From positions 1-46,385 of the forward strand of contig JAMDEO010000163.1 of assembly GCA_023483915.1 (NCBI GenBank): a DNA stretch of 46,385 nucleotides, written 5' to 3'. This DNA is from Actinomycetota bacterium. Lineage in GTDB: Bacteria; Actinomycetota; Thermoleophilia; RBG-16-64-13. The notes under the pieces are model-generated. The model was not told the origin of the DNA. It saw only the letters and a list, made by a program, of their open reading frames with translations, and made no database searches. Below, piece by piece: positions 16,185 through 24,136 of the stretch (position 1 is its first letter; each line of letters starts with the position of its first letter). Position numbers and translations under genes: made by a program.

Positions 16185-16232
16185 CAGGGTCCGCGGCAGT
16201 TAACGGGCTACTCAGAGAACGGGGCACCCCGA

Positions 16233-16277
16233 GATCGGGCCGCAACAGATCCGGCCGCGACAGATCCGGCCGCACCA
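16233..16277. repeat. Three tandem 15-bp repeats
   Basis: Units at 16233-16247, 16248-16262 and 16263-16277 follow GATCSGGCCGCRACA with one to two differences (the last ends ACCA). They are directly followed by TTGACA (16280-16285) and a 9-bp palindrome, so they may be binding sites upstream of the glucosaminidase gene. Confidence 0.6.
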
Positions 16278-16279
16278 AC

Positions 16280-16317
16280 TTGACAACCACGTCGTGTCCC
16301 GCCAGGATGGGACACGA
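16280..16317 (+). promoter_or_regulatory. Possible promoter with overlapping palindrome
   Basis: TTGACA (16280-16285), 17 nt, then a weak CAGGAT (16303-16308). TCGTGTCCC (16292-16300) and GGGACACGA (16309-16317) are a perfect 9-bp inverted repeat with an 8-nt gap around that -10. It is about 100 nt before the glucosaminidase gene. A second TTGACA at 16341-16346 has no good -10. Confidence 0.4.
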
Positions 16318-16415
16318 GCTACCGACCGAAGCTGATCAGGTTGACAACGCAGCTCTTCAGGGGCCTGCCCGACTCGCCGATATAGGTTGAAAGGTTCTCG
16401 CCCGACCATCGAATC

Positions 16416-17285
16416 ATGATCCAACTGCTACGAACATCGCTCTGCGGAATGGCGATCCTGACGGCTACAGCGAGCGCATCCCTGATTGCCGCCGGATGTG
16501 GAGAAAGCGCATCCTTTGCTCAGACGACGGCCCTGATTACGAACACGACGATCACCGCTGCTGAGATAACGGTCGCCCCTCGAGCCCCCTACGGGCAGTC
16601 CTTGCACGAGAGAGTCATGGCCGAGCAAGGCCGGGCAGCCGGGGTGGCTGTTCCGCGCCTGCCTGGGCAAGGTGGCCCACCGACGACAGCCGCAGCATCT
16701 GAACCTCAATCAACTACCACTGCGGCGACCGGCGTATCGCCCAACCAGGGCGGGAGCGCCTCAATCGTCCTGACCGGCGGCCAGACGCCCATCAAGGGAG
16801 TATGGAGTGGGACGGCTTCGCGGTTGGCCTCGTTCTTGCTCAGTGCGTCTCCCTCACCTCGTTTCACAGTTCCGGCCTCCGTTCTTGCCGACTATTATGT
16901 CCGCTACTGTGGCGAAGCTGGTATTCGCGCCGATCTGCTGTGGGCCCAGATGATCCACGAGACCGGCTACGGGATGTACGGCGGAGGCGTTTCCCCCGAC
17001 GAGAACAACTTCGCGGGCATCGGGGTGACCGGAGACGGGGCGGCGCGGGTCGTCTTCACCTCTGCGCAGGCAGGGGTCATGGCCCAAGTGGCGCACATGG
17101 TGGCGTATGTCTACCAGTCGAGCCCAGTGGTGTGGGCCAACAATTCTGTGGATCCGAGGTTCGATGTCATCAACCCTCGAGGTGTCGTCTCGGTGCTCTC
17201 CGATCTAGATGGTCGTTGGGCCGTTCCCGGCAATGGCTACGGGGAGAGGATCGAGGACATCGTCCGAGCTATCAACTCCAACTGA
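16416..17285 (+). CDS. Secreted lipoprotein with glucosaminidase domain
   Basis: A 289-residue protein with a lipoprotein signal (basic start, hydrophobic core, lipobox IAAGC, lipidated Cys28), a Thr/Ala/Pro-rich linker (about 45-130) and a C-terminal glucosaminidase domain (about 145-289). The domain reads LLWAQMIHETGYGMYGGG; Glu182 is the expected catalytic acid, and NNFAGIGVTGDG follows. These enzymes cleave peptidoglycan outside the membrane during growth or separation. It faces the minus-strand CopZ-like/OsmC/DUF134 genes. No clear ribosome site. Confidence 0.85.
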   Translation: MIQLLRTSLCGMAILTATASASLIAAGCGESASFAQTTALITNTTITAAEITVAPRAPYGQSLHERVMAEQGRAAGVAVPRLPGQGGPPTTAAASEPQSTTTAATGVSPNQGGSASIVLTGGQTPIKGVWSGTASRLASFLLSASPSPRFTVPASVLADYYVRYCGEAGIRADLLWAQMIHETGYGMYGGGVSPDENNFAGIGVTGDGAARVVFTSAQAGVMAQVAHMVAYVYQSSPVVWANNSVDPRFDVINPRGVVSVLSDLDGRWAVPGNGYGERIEDIVRAINSN

Positions 17286-17349
17286 TCGGCGGCGAACTTC
17301 CGGCTGGCCCCCGCCGAGGCCGAGCACTACCTCTACCGGCATATCACCT

Positions 17350-17544
17350 TTATGAAGCTTGATAGCCAGCCGCTTTGATCGCTTCGATCACCCGTTCCCG
17401 ATCGAAAACGCCCTCAAGTGCGACACTGCCGCCTTTTAGGTCGACTACCGCCTTGGTCACGCCCGGTACAGATCTCGCCGCCTTCTCCACCGTGGCCACG
17501 CAGTGTCCGCAGGACATGCCGGCCACTTTGATGACGGTTGCCAT
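17350..17544 (-). CDS. CopZ-like heavy-metal-associated (HMA) protein
   Basis: A 64-residue single HMA domain: MATVIKVAGMSCGHCVATVE with the metal-binding pair Cys12 and Cys15, the betaalphabeta fold and the ending IEAIKAAGYQAS. Such proteins carry Cu(I) or related ions to P-type ATPases or regulators in the cytoplasm. It is the last gene of a minus-strand operon with OsmC (6 nt gap) and DUF134-NifX; no copper ATPase is in the window. Confidence 0.9.
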   Translation of the reverse strand: MATVIKVAGMSCGHCVATVEKAARSVPGVTKAVVDLKGGSVALEGVFDRERVIEAIKAAGYQAS

Positions 17545-17550
17545 GCTTTG

Positions 17551-17946
17551 TCACCCTTCAATCGTAGTGATCGAGAATTTTGGCGGCTGTTGCAGATGCT
17601 TCTTGACCGCGCACAGCTCCATAGCATTGATGATGGCGGCACGATACTTCTCAGGGAAACCGGGCGGGGTCGTAAGCTCGATCTCGATCTTGTCGATGAG
17701 GCCAACGGCCGGGTTGTAGTTCGTGCGCATCTTCAGCTTGGATCCGGTTGGATCGATGCTGCGTTGCTGCATGAAGCCTAGGGCATAGATGCCCGCGCAG
17801 GTGCCGATTGAGGCAAGAAACAGGTCGAACGGGGCCGGCGCCGAGTCGTCCCCCCCGCTTCGGGCCGGCTGATCCGTCTGGATGGTGAACCCGCCGTAGT
17901 TCGCGAAAACCCGCTTGCCGCCTGGAAAGTAGATCTCCATGTCCAT
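17551..17946 (-). CDS. OsmC-family protein
   Basis: A 131-residue OsmC/Ohr-fold protein with both conserved cysteines: Cys50 in LASIGTCAGIYALGF and Cys112 in AMELCAVKKHL. OsmC and Ohr proteins reduce organic hydroperoxides with these thiols. The YhfA-like small forms are less studied, so peroxidase activity is inferred. The ATG is 3 nt after the DUF134-NifX stop, with GGGGAG inside that gene's 3' end as ribosome site, so translation is coupled. Confidence 0.88.
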   Translation of the reverse strand: MDMEIYFPGGKRVFANYGGFTIQTDQPARSGGDDSAPAPFDLFLASIGTCAGIYALGFMQQRSIDPTGSKLKMRTNYNPAVGLIDKIEIELTTPPGFPEKYRAAIINAMELCAVKKHLQQPPKFSITTIEG

Positions 17947-17949
17947 GAC

Positions 17950-18720
17950 TTAGTGCTCCCCGTGATGATGCCCGCAAGTGCTTTCTGATTGTTCTATGTC
18001 GCCCCTGAGAAATGCCTCAATCGCTTCGGTTGCGGGGCCACTGACACCGCAGTACAGTTTGAAGCCATGCATCTTCAGAGCCTGCTGCATGGGTGCCCCC
18101 ATCCCTCCAGCCAGGATCACTTCGACTCTCTGCTCCTTGAGAAAGCCCGCGATACCGGCATGGTTGTGTTGCATGCCCTGCAGTTCGAAGAGCGAAGTCC
18201 TCTCGATCTTCCTGTCCGCTGTATCGGCGATCAGGAAAGCTCGAGTGCTTCCAAAGTGGGCATTCACGTCCCCGTTTAAAAAGGGCACAGCTACGATCAT
18301 CGTTTCTCCTTCGTTAGAAGATCCTTCTGCCTGCTCGGCGCCAGACGACAAGCCGGCCTGCCCGGCGCCGGGCATCGAGGCGGCCACGGAGCTCTCCGCG
18401 ACCAAGACCACGGTAACTGGTCCGCCTTCTACGCAGATCCCCTTCTCGAGAACCAGCGCCTCGGTGATGACGCGATGGGCACGCTCAGCCATACGGCTGA
18501 CAGTTGACCCAGAAACACCTAGTCTCTTACCCGCATTTGCCTGCGTCATACCCTCGAGATGAAGCAGCCGCAAAGCCTCCAACTCATCAAAGGCCAAGCG
18601 CAAGCTCTCCAGGTTCCTCGCAGGAACCCCTGCCGGACCGAAAAGCCTCGTCCCGGGCAGACATTCCAAACAACGCCACTTGGCTGGGCGGGGCAACAAT
18701 CCCTCCGGGACGTTTTGCAT
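17950..18720 (-). CDS. DUF134 regulator fused to NifX/NifB-type dinitrogenase-cofactor domain
   Basis: A 256-residue fusion. Residues about 1-105 are a DUF134 DNA-binding domain with the helix-turn-helix MTQANAGKRLGVSGSTVSRM. A Ser/Gly-rich linker follows. Residues about 140-245 form a NifX-like domain (MIVAVPFLNGDVNAHFGSTR, VILAGGMGAPMQQALK) that in relatives binds Fe-S or Fe-Mo clusters. The end CGHHHGEH may bind metal. It is probably a metal- or redox-sensing regulator. The ATG is 8 nt from a TTGACC-16-TATAAT promoter, so it is leaderless. It heads the operon with OsmC and the HMA protein. Confidence 0.88.
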   Translation of the reverse strand: MQNVPEGLLPRPAKWRCLECLPGTRLFGPAGVPARNLESLRLAFDELEALRLLHLEGMTQANAGKRLGVSGSTVSRMAERAHRVITEALVLEKGICVEGGPVTVVLVAESSVAASMPGAGQAGLSSGAEQAEGSSNEGETMIVAVPFLNGDVNAHFGSTRAFLIADTADRKIERTSLFELQGMQHNHAGIAGFLKEQRVEVILAGGMGAPMQQALKMHGFKLYCGVSGPATEAIEAFLRGDIEQSESTCGHHHGEH

Positions 18721-18728
18721 ATATTTGC

Positions 18729-18756
18729 ATTATACCCAAGGGAATTGCCGGGTCAA
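18729..18756 (-). promoter_or_regulatory. Leaderless promoter of the DUF134-NifX operon
   Basis: On the minus strand: TTGACC (18756-18751), a 16-nt spacer and a perfect TATAAT (18734-18729), then 8 nt to the ATG at 18720. TTGCAT direct repeats (18715-18720 and 18725-18730) flank the start and may bind the neighbouring ArsR protein. Confidence 0.75.
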
Positions 18757-18775
18757 GAGCTCTGGGCGCCGCATT

Positions 18776-18803
18776 TTAACAAATTGCGAAATTGTGCAAT
18801 AAT
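18776..18803 (+). promoter_or_regulatory. Promoter and operator of the arsR-ferredoxin operon
   Basis: TTAACA (18776-18781), a 16-nt spacer and AATAAT (18798-18803), then 6 nt to the GTG at 18810. A perfect inverted repeat ATTGC-N8-GCAAT (18783-18787 and 18796-18800) fills the spacer and touches the -10, the usual place for an autorepressing ArsR operator. Confidence 0.7.
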
Positions 18804-18809
18804 GATGCC

Positions 18810-19133
18810 GTGAATGAGGATCGCCAGCGTTACGCCATGCACGCAGCCGTTTTTGCGGCGCTCTCGAACCCCACGCGCCACGAGTTGATGCACCTTCTGT
18901 GTAAGGGCCCTCGAACCCCGAGCGAGTTGGCCGACGCCCTCCAAGTGAGCAAGCCCAATCTGTCTCAACATCTCGCTTTGCTGCAACGGGAGGGTCTCGC
19001 GAAACGCTCTCGGCAGAACGGAAAGGTGCTCTGGGAGGTGGTGGATCCTCGTCTTTCTCAGGCCTGCGAACTCATCGACGAGATCCTCGCCCGTGAACTA
19101 GCCAATAGGACTCAAGTGCTGGAGAGAAAATGA
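18810..19133 (+). CDS. ArsR-family winged-helix repressor
   Basis: A 107-residue winged-helix regulator. It has FAALSNPTRHELMHLLCKGP and the recognition helix region QVSKPNLSQHLALLQREGLA, followed by the wing KRSRQNGKVLWEV. ArsR proteins leave DNA on binding metal or on thiol oxidation; cysteines lie in helix 2 (LLCKG) and near the C-terminus (QACELI), but no classic CxC site is present. GTG 18810 is chosen because it lies 6 nt after a -10 box; ATG 18837 is the alternative. It overlaps the ferredoxin gene by ATGA and is divergent from the DUF134 operon. Confidence 0.88.
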   Translation: MNEDRQRYAMHAAVFAALSNPTRHELMHLLCKGPRTPSELADALQVSKPNLSQHLALLQREGLAKRSRQNGKVLWEVVDPRLSQACELIDEILARELANRTQVLERK

Positions 19134-19327
19134 TTCTAACCAACCCCCATTCCTGCCCGCAAAACCATGCCTGTCCCGCCGTGCGTGCCTGTCCCGCGGG
19201 AGCCGTCGTTCAGGACGATATCTTCTCGGCCCCCCATATCGATTATGACCTGTGCATGGATTGCGGCGTCTGCACCCGCGTGTGCCGGGTCTTTACCCAG
19301 GTAATGGAGGAGGTGGGGGTGCACTGA
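19130..19327 (+). CDS. Small two-cluster ferredoxin-like protein
   Basis: A 65-residue Fe-S protein with two cysteine groups: SCPQNHACPAVRACPAGAV (Cys9, 15, 21) and LCMDCGVCTRVC (Cys42, 45, 48, 52). The second is a normal CxxCxxCxxxC [4Fe-4S] motif; the first is spaced unusually (x5, x5), as in a family of short ferredoxins of anaerobes. A redox or sensing partner of the ArsR protein is a reasonable inference. It overlaps arsR by 4 nt and the next gene by 1 nt. Confidence 0.85.
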   Translation: MILTNPHSCPQNHACPAVRACPAGAVVQDDIFSAPHIDYDLCMDCGVCTRVCRVFTQVMEEVGVH

Positions 19328-19527
19328 TGTCCCAGATCGATCTCGTTTGTAGGCAATGCAAACATGCTTTTTCGGTGTTCACCCGCGGTGCTCCCGTCAA
19401 AGACAAGCAGAAGCGATGCCCCGAGTGCGAGTCGAAATCTGTGCGCCAAACCTTCGCCAGCTTTCTTCGCAACGGACCGCTGTCGGATCCAAACTGCGGC
19501 CTTCCACGCTGCACCACATACGGCTGA
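19327..19527 (+). CDS. Small zinc-ribbon protein (FmdB-like)
   Basis: A 66-residue protein with CRQC and CPEC knuckles (residues about 8-11 and 31-34), as in FmdB-type zinc ribbons, and a third pair C...C near the end (DPNCGLPRC). It begins in the TGATG junction with the ferredoxin gene and closes the arsR operon. The role is unknown; FmdB-like ribbons are often regulatory or assembly factors. Confidence 0.75.
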   Translation: MSQIDLVCRQCKHAFSVFTRGAPVKDKQKRCPECESKSVRQTFASFLRNGPLSDPNCGLPRCTTYG

Positions 19528-19596
19528 GGTTGATCCCAGCGACGCGGTTGCGTCGTTACAGTTAGATCAGCCGGTATGGTGCGACACAGGCTTCTC

Positions 19597-19977
19597 TCAT
19601 CCCGCCGGACGGTTGTCCTCCATGTCGACGCAGCCTTCTTGGGGTTCGGTGGGAGGGGAGACATATTGGAGGCCGTAGTATTGGCACAGCTTCGCCTGCT
19701 CGGTCTCAGTTAGGACTGACTCGTCCTCAACCTTTGGCGCGCCCTTGATCCTTTCGTTCGTATGCGCTACGGAAAGGCGGTCGCCTGAGCGTCGAACCTC
19801 TTTTGCCGGGACAAACGCCTTCTTTGCCCCGAAGTGGCCTGTATTCACGACCAGCCACTTGAGCTCACCGGTGGCATCGCCAAAACGCACGTCCTCGACC
19901 GTGCCGATCTTGCTGCCGTCCACATCGAACAGATCGTGGCCCGTCCATTCTGTTTCCAGCTCGCCGTCTCGTGCCAT
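19597..19977 (-). CDS. PRC-barrel domain protein
   Basis: A 126-residue protein whose first 80 residues form a PRC barrel (GHDLFDVDGSKIGTVEDVRF, ELKWLVVNTG, KKAFVPAKEV). The C-terminal part is acidic and helical (ETEQAKLCQYYGLQYVSPP). PRC-barrel proteins occur in RNA processing and in photosynthetic reaction centres; stand-alone actinobacterial forms have no firm function. ATG 19977 is chosen over 19992 because GGAGG sits correctly before it. It is divergent from the acyl-CoA synthetase gene. Confidence 0.85.
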   Translation of the reverse strand: MARDGELETEWTGHDLFDVDGSKIGTVEDVRFGDATGELKWLVVNTGHFGAKKAFVPAKEVRRSGDRLSVAHTNERIKGAPKVEDESVLTETEQAKLCQYYGLQYVSPPTEPQEGCVDMEDNRPAG

Positions 19978-20120
19978 AGCTGCTCCCTCCAAAGAGATGG
20001 ATCTGACTGCCTTTACCTACCCGGCACGTGGGACGTGGGAAACGCCCTATCTGGAACATGTGATTGCCGTCCGGACGTTTAGTATCATTGATTGCGTCCA
20101 ACTCCAAGAGGACGTGATAG

Positions 20121-22232
20121 ATGCTCAGGTCACTCCTGTATCCTTCGAGTGTTGCCGTCATGGGCGCTTCTCGTACGCCCGGGAAAGTGGGCAACGCGGT
20201 GCTCGCCAACCTGGTCGAGGGGGGCTTCGAAGGCGAGATCATTCCCGTGAACCCACACGGGGGCGAGCTGATGGGGCTCAAGATCTACGCCAGCCTTGAA
20301 GAGTACGGCAAACCCATAGACATGAGCGTCATAGCCGTACCCACAACAAAGGTCAAAGATGCCGTACTCAGCTCGCTCAAGGCCAAGGCGAAGACCGTGG
20401 TTATCATCACCGCGGGGTTCAAAGAGGTGGATGAGGCCGGAGCGCGACTGGAAAGCGAGATCGCCGAGCTCTGCCGTAGGCACGGGGCGAGATTGGTGGG
20501 CCCCAACTCCCTGGGCGTGATCAACACTCACCATAAGCTCAACGCGGCCTTCGCCAGCCATATGCCCAAGGCGGGAGGAATATCGATCTTGTCCCAGTCC
20601 GGAGCGCTGTGCTCGGCAATCCTCGACTGGGCGGCATCCCGCAAGGTGGGGATCGCCACGCTGCTCAGTATGGGAAACAAGGCGGACTTGTCCGAGACCG
20701 ACTTCCTCGCCGCCTTTCAATGTGACGAAGATACTAAGGTCGTCGCCGGCTATCTGGAGAGCATCAACAACGGAGACGAATTCATCCGGGTCGCAGAATC
20801 GCTCGCGACCACAAAACCAATCGTGATCCTCAAGGGAGGAACCACGATTGAGGGCTCGAAAGCGGCCTCTTCTCACACCGGGGCGTTGGCGGGAGCAGAC
20901 ACCGCCTATGAGGCCGCTTTCAAACGAGCGGGGATTATCAGAGCGGACACATTCGAGTCCTTGTTCGACATCGCGACTGCGTTTGCCATGCAGCCCCTCC
21001 CCAAGGGAAACAGGGTCGCAATAATCACAAACGCCGGGGGACCGGGGACCATGGCTGCCGATGCGGTTGCCCGTGCGGGCATGCGAATGGCAGAGATCGA
21101 TCCACAAATCTCGCAGGCCCTGAGCGCCAAACTTCCAGCGGCCGCTCGCGTGGGCAATCCCATCGACGTCCTTGAAGATGCCAGCCCCGCGCGCTACGCG
21201 CTCGCAATGGAGGCCATCCAGACCGATCCCGGTGTAGATGCGCTCATAGTGATCCTGACCCCTCAAGCTATGACAAAAGCGCCTGAGACCGCGCGAGCAA
21301 TCGCAGAAAGCGTGCAGGCGAACAAGCCGGTGCTGGCTGCGTTCATGGGCGGTGACGAAATCTATCTAGGCCGCCAAGAGCTTGCCCTCGCCAACTTGCC
21401 CAACTACCCGTCGCCGGAACGAGCGGCGGCCGCTCTCAAGGCGATGCTCGACTACACGGCATGGCGTCTGCAGCCGCCCCGAGTGGTGGCCCGCTTCCCC
21501 GTGAACCGGCGTTTGATCAAGAGCATCATTTCTCGTCAGCTCCGCTTGGAAAGAACATACCTGGGCGAAGTCCGCGCCAAGGAGATCCTCAGGGCCTGCG
21601 ACTTCGTTGTGCCGGATGGCCGGTTGGTAAGCACGGTCGAGGAGGCGATCGAGGTCGGCTCGCAACTCGGGTACCCGCTGGCCATGAAGATTGTCTCTCC
21701 CGACATCATCCACAAGTCAGACGTGGGCGGGGTCAAACTTGGCCTGAACACGCGTCGAGAGGTGGCCGACTCGTTTGAGTTGATGATGGTCCGGGTCGCG
21801 CGGATGGCCCCGCAGGCGTTCTTGGAGGGCGTCTACCTCGAACGCATGGTCCCGAAGGGCCGAGAGGTCATTCTGGGGATGACCCGAGATCCACAATTCG
21901 GTCCGATGCTCATGTTCGGACTCGGTGGTGTCTTTGTGGACATCATGCAAGATGTAACGTTCCATCTCGCTCCCATCACCTCTGCTGAAGCCATGGGTAT
22001 GCTGGTGGGGACCCGCTCCTTCAGGCTGCTCGAAGGCTTCCGCGGCGAGGAAGGCGTCGACATCACGGTAATTGCCGAAGCGCTGCAGCGGATCAGCCAA
22101 TTGGTGACCGACTTTCCGCAGATCGCGGAACTCGACATCAACCCGTTCATGGTCGGGGGGCCCGGGGAAAAGCCGGTGGTGGTCGATGCGCGAATCAAGC
22201 TGGCGCCCGGAGGCAAGCCATGGCCAGCGTGA
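20121..22232 (+). CDS. ADP-forming acyl-CoA (acetyl-CoA) synthetase, fused alpha-beta
   Basis: A 703-residue single-chain NDP-forming acyl-CoA synthetase. The CoA-binding and ligase-like domains (about 1-460) hold YPSSVAVMGASRTPGKVGNA and the phospho-histidine motif SSHTGALAG (His252). An ATP-grasp domain follows (about 480-703, with GYPLAMKIVSPDIIHKSDVG and the metal-site end ELDINPFMV). It converts acyl-CoA, ADP and phosphate to acid, ATP and CoA in the cytoplasm, letting anaerobes conserve ATP while making acetate. AGAGG lies 9 nt before the ATG. It overlaps the CoA-transferase gene by 13 nt, so the two are coupled. Acetyl-CoA as substrate is inferred from the Wood-Ljungdahl genes nearby. 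Confidence 0.92.
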   Translation: MLRSLLYPSSVAVMGASRTPGKVGNAVLANLVEGGFEGEIIPVNPHGGELMGLKIYASLEEYGKPIDMSVIAVPTTKVKDAVLSSLKAKAKTVVIITAGFKEVDEAGARLESEIAELCRRHGARLVGPNSLGVINTHHKLNAAFASHMPKAGGISILSQSGALCSAILDWAASRKVGIATLLSMGNKADLSETDFLAAFQCDEDTKVVAGYLESINNGDEFIRVAESLATTKPIVILKGGTTIEGSKAASSHTGALAGADTAYEAAFKRAGIIRADTFESLFDIATAFAMQPLPKGNRVAIITNAGGPGTMAADAVARAGMRMAEIDPQISQALSAKLPAAARVGNPIDVLEDASPARYALAMEAIQTDPGVDALIVILTPQAMTKAPETARAIAESVQANKPVLAAFMGGDEIYLGRQELALANLPNYPSPERAAAALKAMLDYTAWRLQPPRVVARFPVNRRLIKSIISRQLRLERTYLGEVRAKEILRACDFVVPDGRLVSTVEEAIEVGSQLGYPLAMKIVSPDIIHKSDVGGVKLGLNTRREVADSFELMMVRVARMAPQAFLEGVYLERMVPKGREVILGMTRDPQFGPMLMFGLGGVFVDIMQDVTFHLAPITSAEAMGMLVGTRSFRLLEGFRGEEGVDITVIAEALQRISQLVTDFPQIAELDINPFMVGGPGEKPVVVDARIKLAPGGKPWPA

Positions 22233-24136
22233 GCACCGAGCGTTACGACGCCGACTGGCAGAGCAAATACAGGAACATGGTCATGACCGCCGAGCAGGCG
22301 GTATCGCACGTCAGGCCGGGCCAGCGAGTCCTCGTGGGCACCGGCGGAGCTCAGCCCTTGCGTCTGGTGCGGGCGCTCGTCGCCCGCCACACATACCTTG
22401 CCGACCTGCAGGTCCTGCAATCACTGACGTTCGGCGAGGCCCCTTACGCTCTCGAGGAGCTGTCTGACTACTTCTCGGTCAACACATTCTTCGTCTCCGC
22501 CAACATCAGGAGCGTGGTTCAGAAGGGATATGGCCATTACACGCCCATATCGCTCTCGGAAATACCGCGGCTTCTTGGCAGCGGGGAGTTGCCCCTCGAT
22601 GTCGCCATGATTCAGGTGTCGCCCCCAGACGCGCAGGGACGCTGCAGCTTGGGCATCTCGGTCGATATCGTCAAGTCGGCCGCCGCAAATGCGGGCCTTG
22701 TGATAGCCCAGGTGAATCCGCAGATGCCTTGGACCTTGGGCAACAGCTTCCTCAGCGTGCTCGACTTGGACATCCTTGTCCCTGCGGACGAACCGTTGAT
22801 AGAGGCGACTACTCTCGGTCCGGTAGATCATACGAGTATGGGTGGACCGGCGGAGCCCGCCGAGGACGTGGTGCGCGCGATCGGACAGAACGTCGCCTCA
22901 CTCGTAGAGGATGGCTCCACCCTGGAACTGGGTCTCGGCCACATCCCCCAGGCCGTTATTCCTTTCCTGAAGAAGAAGACCAATCTGGGCATCCATTCCG
23001 AGCTGATAACAGACGCGATAATAGATCTGATCGAGTCGGGCGCAATCACCGGCAGCCAGAAGTCCACCGACCGCGGGAAGATCGTTACCTCGCTCGCTAT
23101 CGGCACGAAACGACTCTACGACTATGTCGATAACAACCCGCGTTTCTCCTTCAACCCCACCGAGTACGTGAATGATCCCTTGGTCATCGGCCAGCAAAAC
23201 AAGATGGTGGCGGTAAACACCGCCCTCGAGGTTGACCTGACCGGCCAAGTGTGCGCCGACTCGCTGGGCACGAGCTTCTACTCCGGCGTGGGCGGGCAGG
23301 CCGATTTCAGCCAGGGTGCCGGGCGCTCACCGGGCGGACGCGTCATTATCGCCCTTCCCTCTACCGCCGATGGCGGTTCGGTGTCACGAATCGTGGCCCC
23401 CCTCAAGCCAGGGGCGGGAGTTGTAACCACCCGAGTCGCGGTCCACTATGTGGTGACGGAGTACGGGATCGCGTATCTGCGGGGGAAGAACGTCCAGGAG
23501 CGGGTCATGGCCCTCATCACGATCGCCCATCCGGACTTTCGCGAGGAGCTTCTGACCAAGGCGGTGGAGAGCCACTGGGTTCACCCCGAGATGGCGGACG
23601 TGGAGGGCCGCTTCTTTGTGGGACCCGAGGAGGTCCGCACGACGACCGTGCTCGACGATGGGACGCAGATCAGCTTCCGGGCGATGGGCCCCACAGACGA
23701 GCCCGCCACCAGGGATCTGTTCTATTCACTGTCGCGAGAAACCCTATATTACCGCTATATGTCGCATCTGGAGAGAATCCCGCGTAAGCAACTTCGCAAC
23801 TACGTCTACATCGATCACCGCAACGAAGTGGCGATCGTGGGCACGCTTCGCGAAGCCCACGGCGAAGAGATCATCGCCATCGGGGGATACTACCTTGATC
23901 AGAAGACGAACCGGGCCGAGGTCGCCTTCATAGTACGGGATGATTGGCAGAGGCGAGGCATCGGCACGTTCATCATGAAGCATCTGATCGGCATCGCCAA
24001 GCGCAACGGCATCGCCGGGTTCACCGCCGAGGTCCTTATCGGCAACAAGCCAATGCAGGCGGTCCTAGACCACAGTGCGCTGACGGTCCGGCGTACCGTG
24101 GAAGAAGGCGTGGTTCACTACGACCTCGACTTCTGA
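22220..24136 (+). CDS. Acetyl-CoA hydrolase/transferase-family CoA-transferase fused to GNAT domain
   Basis: A 638-residue fusion. Residues about 15-450 form a class I CoA-transferase of the 4-hydroxybutyrate CoA-transferase/acetyl-CoA hydrolase group; Glu261 in GIHSELITDAI is the expected catalytic glutamate, and SGVGGQADF, RVIIALPST and TEYGIAYLRGK follow. Residues about 485-638 are a GNAT acetyltransferase domain (acetyl-CoA loop VRDDWQRRGIGTFIMKHL). The enzyme likely moves CoA between acyl-CoA and acids; the GNAT part could acetylate a protein, perhaps a CoA-ligase, as seen in other fused acyl-CoA enzymes. It shares an operon with the ADP-forming synthetase, and its 3' end overlaps the convergent AMP-forming ligase by 19 nt. 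Confidence 0.9.
   Translation: MASVSTERYDADWQSKYRNMVMTAEQAVSHVRPGQRVLVGTGGAQPLRLVRALVARHTYLADLQVLQSLTFGEAPYALEELSDYFSVNTFFVSANIRSVVQKGYGHYTPISLSEIPRLLGSGELPLDVAMIQVSPPDAQGRCSLGISVDIVKSAAANAGLVIAQVNPQMPWTLGNSFLSVLDLDILVPADEPLIEATTLGPVDHTSMGGPAEPAEDVVRAIGQNVASLVEDGSTLELGLGHIPQAVIPFLKKKTNLGIHSELITDAIIDLIESGAITGSQKSTDRGKIVTSLAIGTKRLYDYVDNNPRFSFNPTEYVNDPLVIGQQNKMVAVNTALEVDLTGQVCADSLGTSFYSGVGGQADFSQGAGRSPGGRVIIALPSTADGGSVSRIVAPLKPGAGVVTTRVAVHYVVTEYGIAYLRGKNVQERVMALITIAHPDFREELLTKAVESHWVHPEMADVEGRFFVGPEEVRTTTVLDDGTQISFRAMGPTDEPATRDLFYSLSRETLYYRYMSHLERIPRKQLRNYVYIDHRNEVAIVGTLREAHGEEIIAIGGYYLDQKTNRAEVAFIVRDDWQRRGIGTFIMKHLIGIAKRNGIAGFTAEVLIGNKPMQAVLDHSALTVRRTVEEGVVHYDLDF

Noticed and set aside
16233-16277. 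CRISPR array or replication iterons
   Set aside because: The units are contiguous 15-mers without spacers, only three copies are present, and no cas or rep gene is nearby.
20130-21266. 378-residue minus-strand open frame opposite the ADP-forming synthetase
   Set aside because: Antisense to a well-conserved enzyme; no domain motifs or ribosome site.
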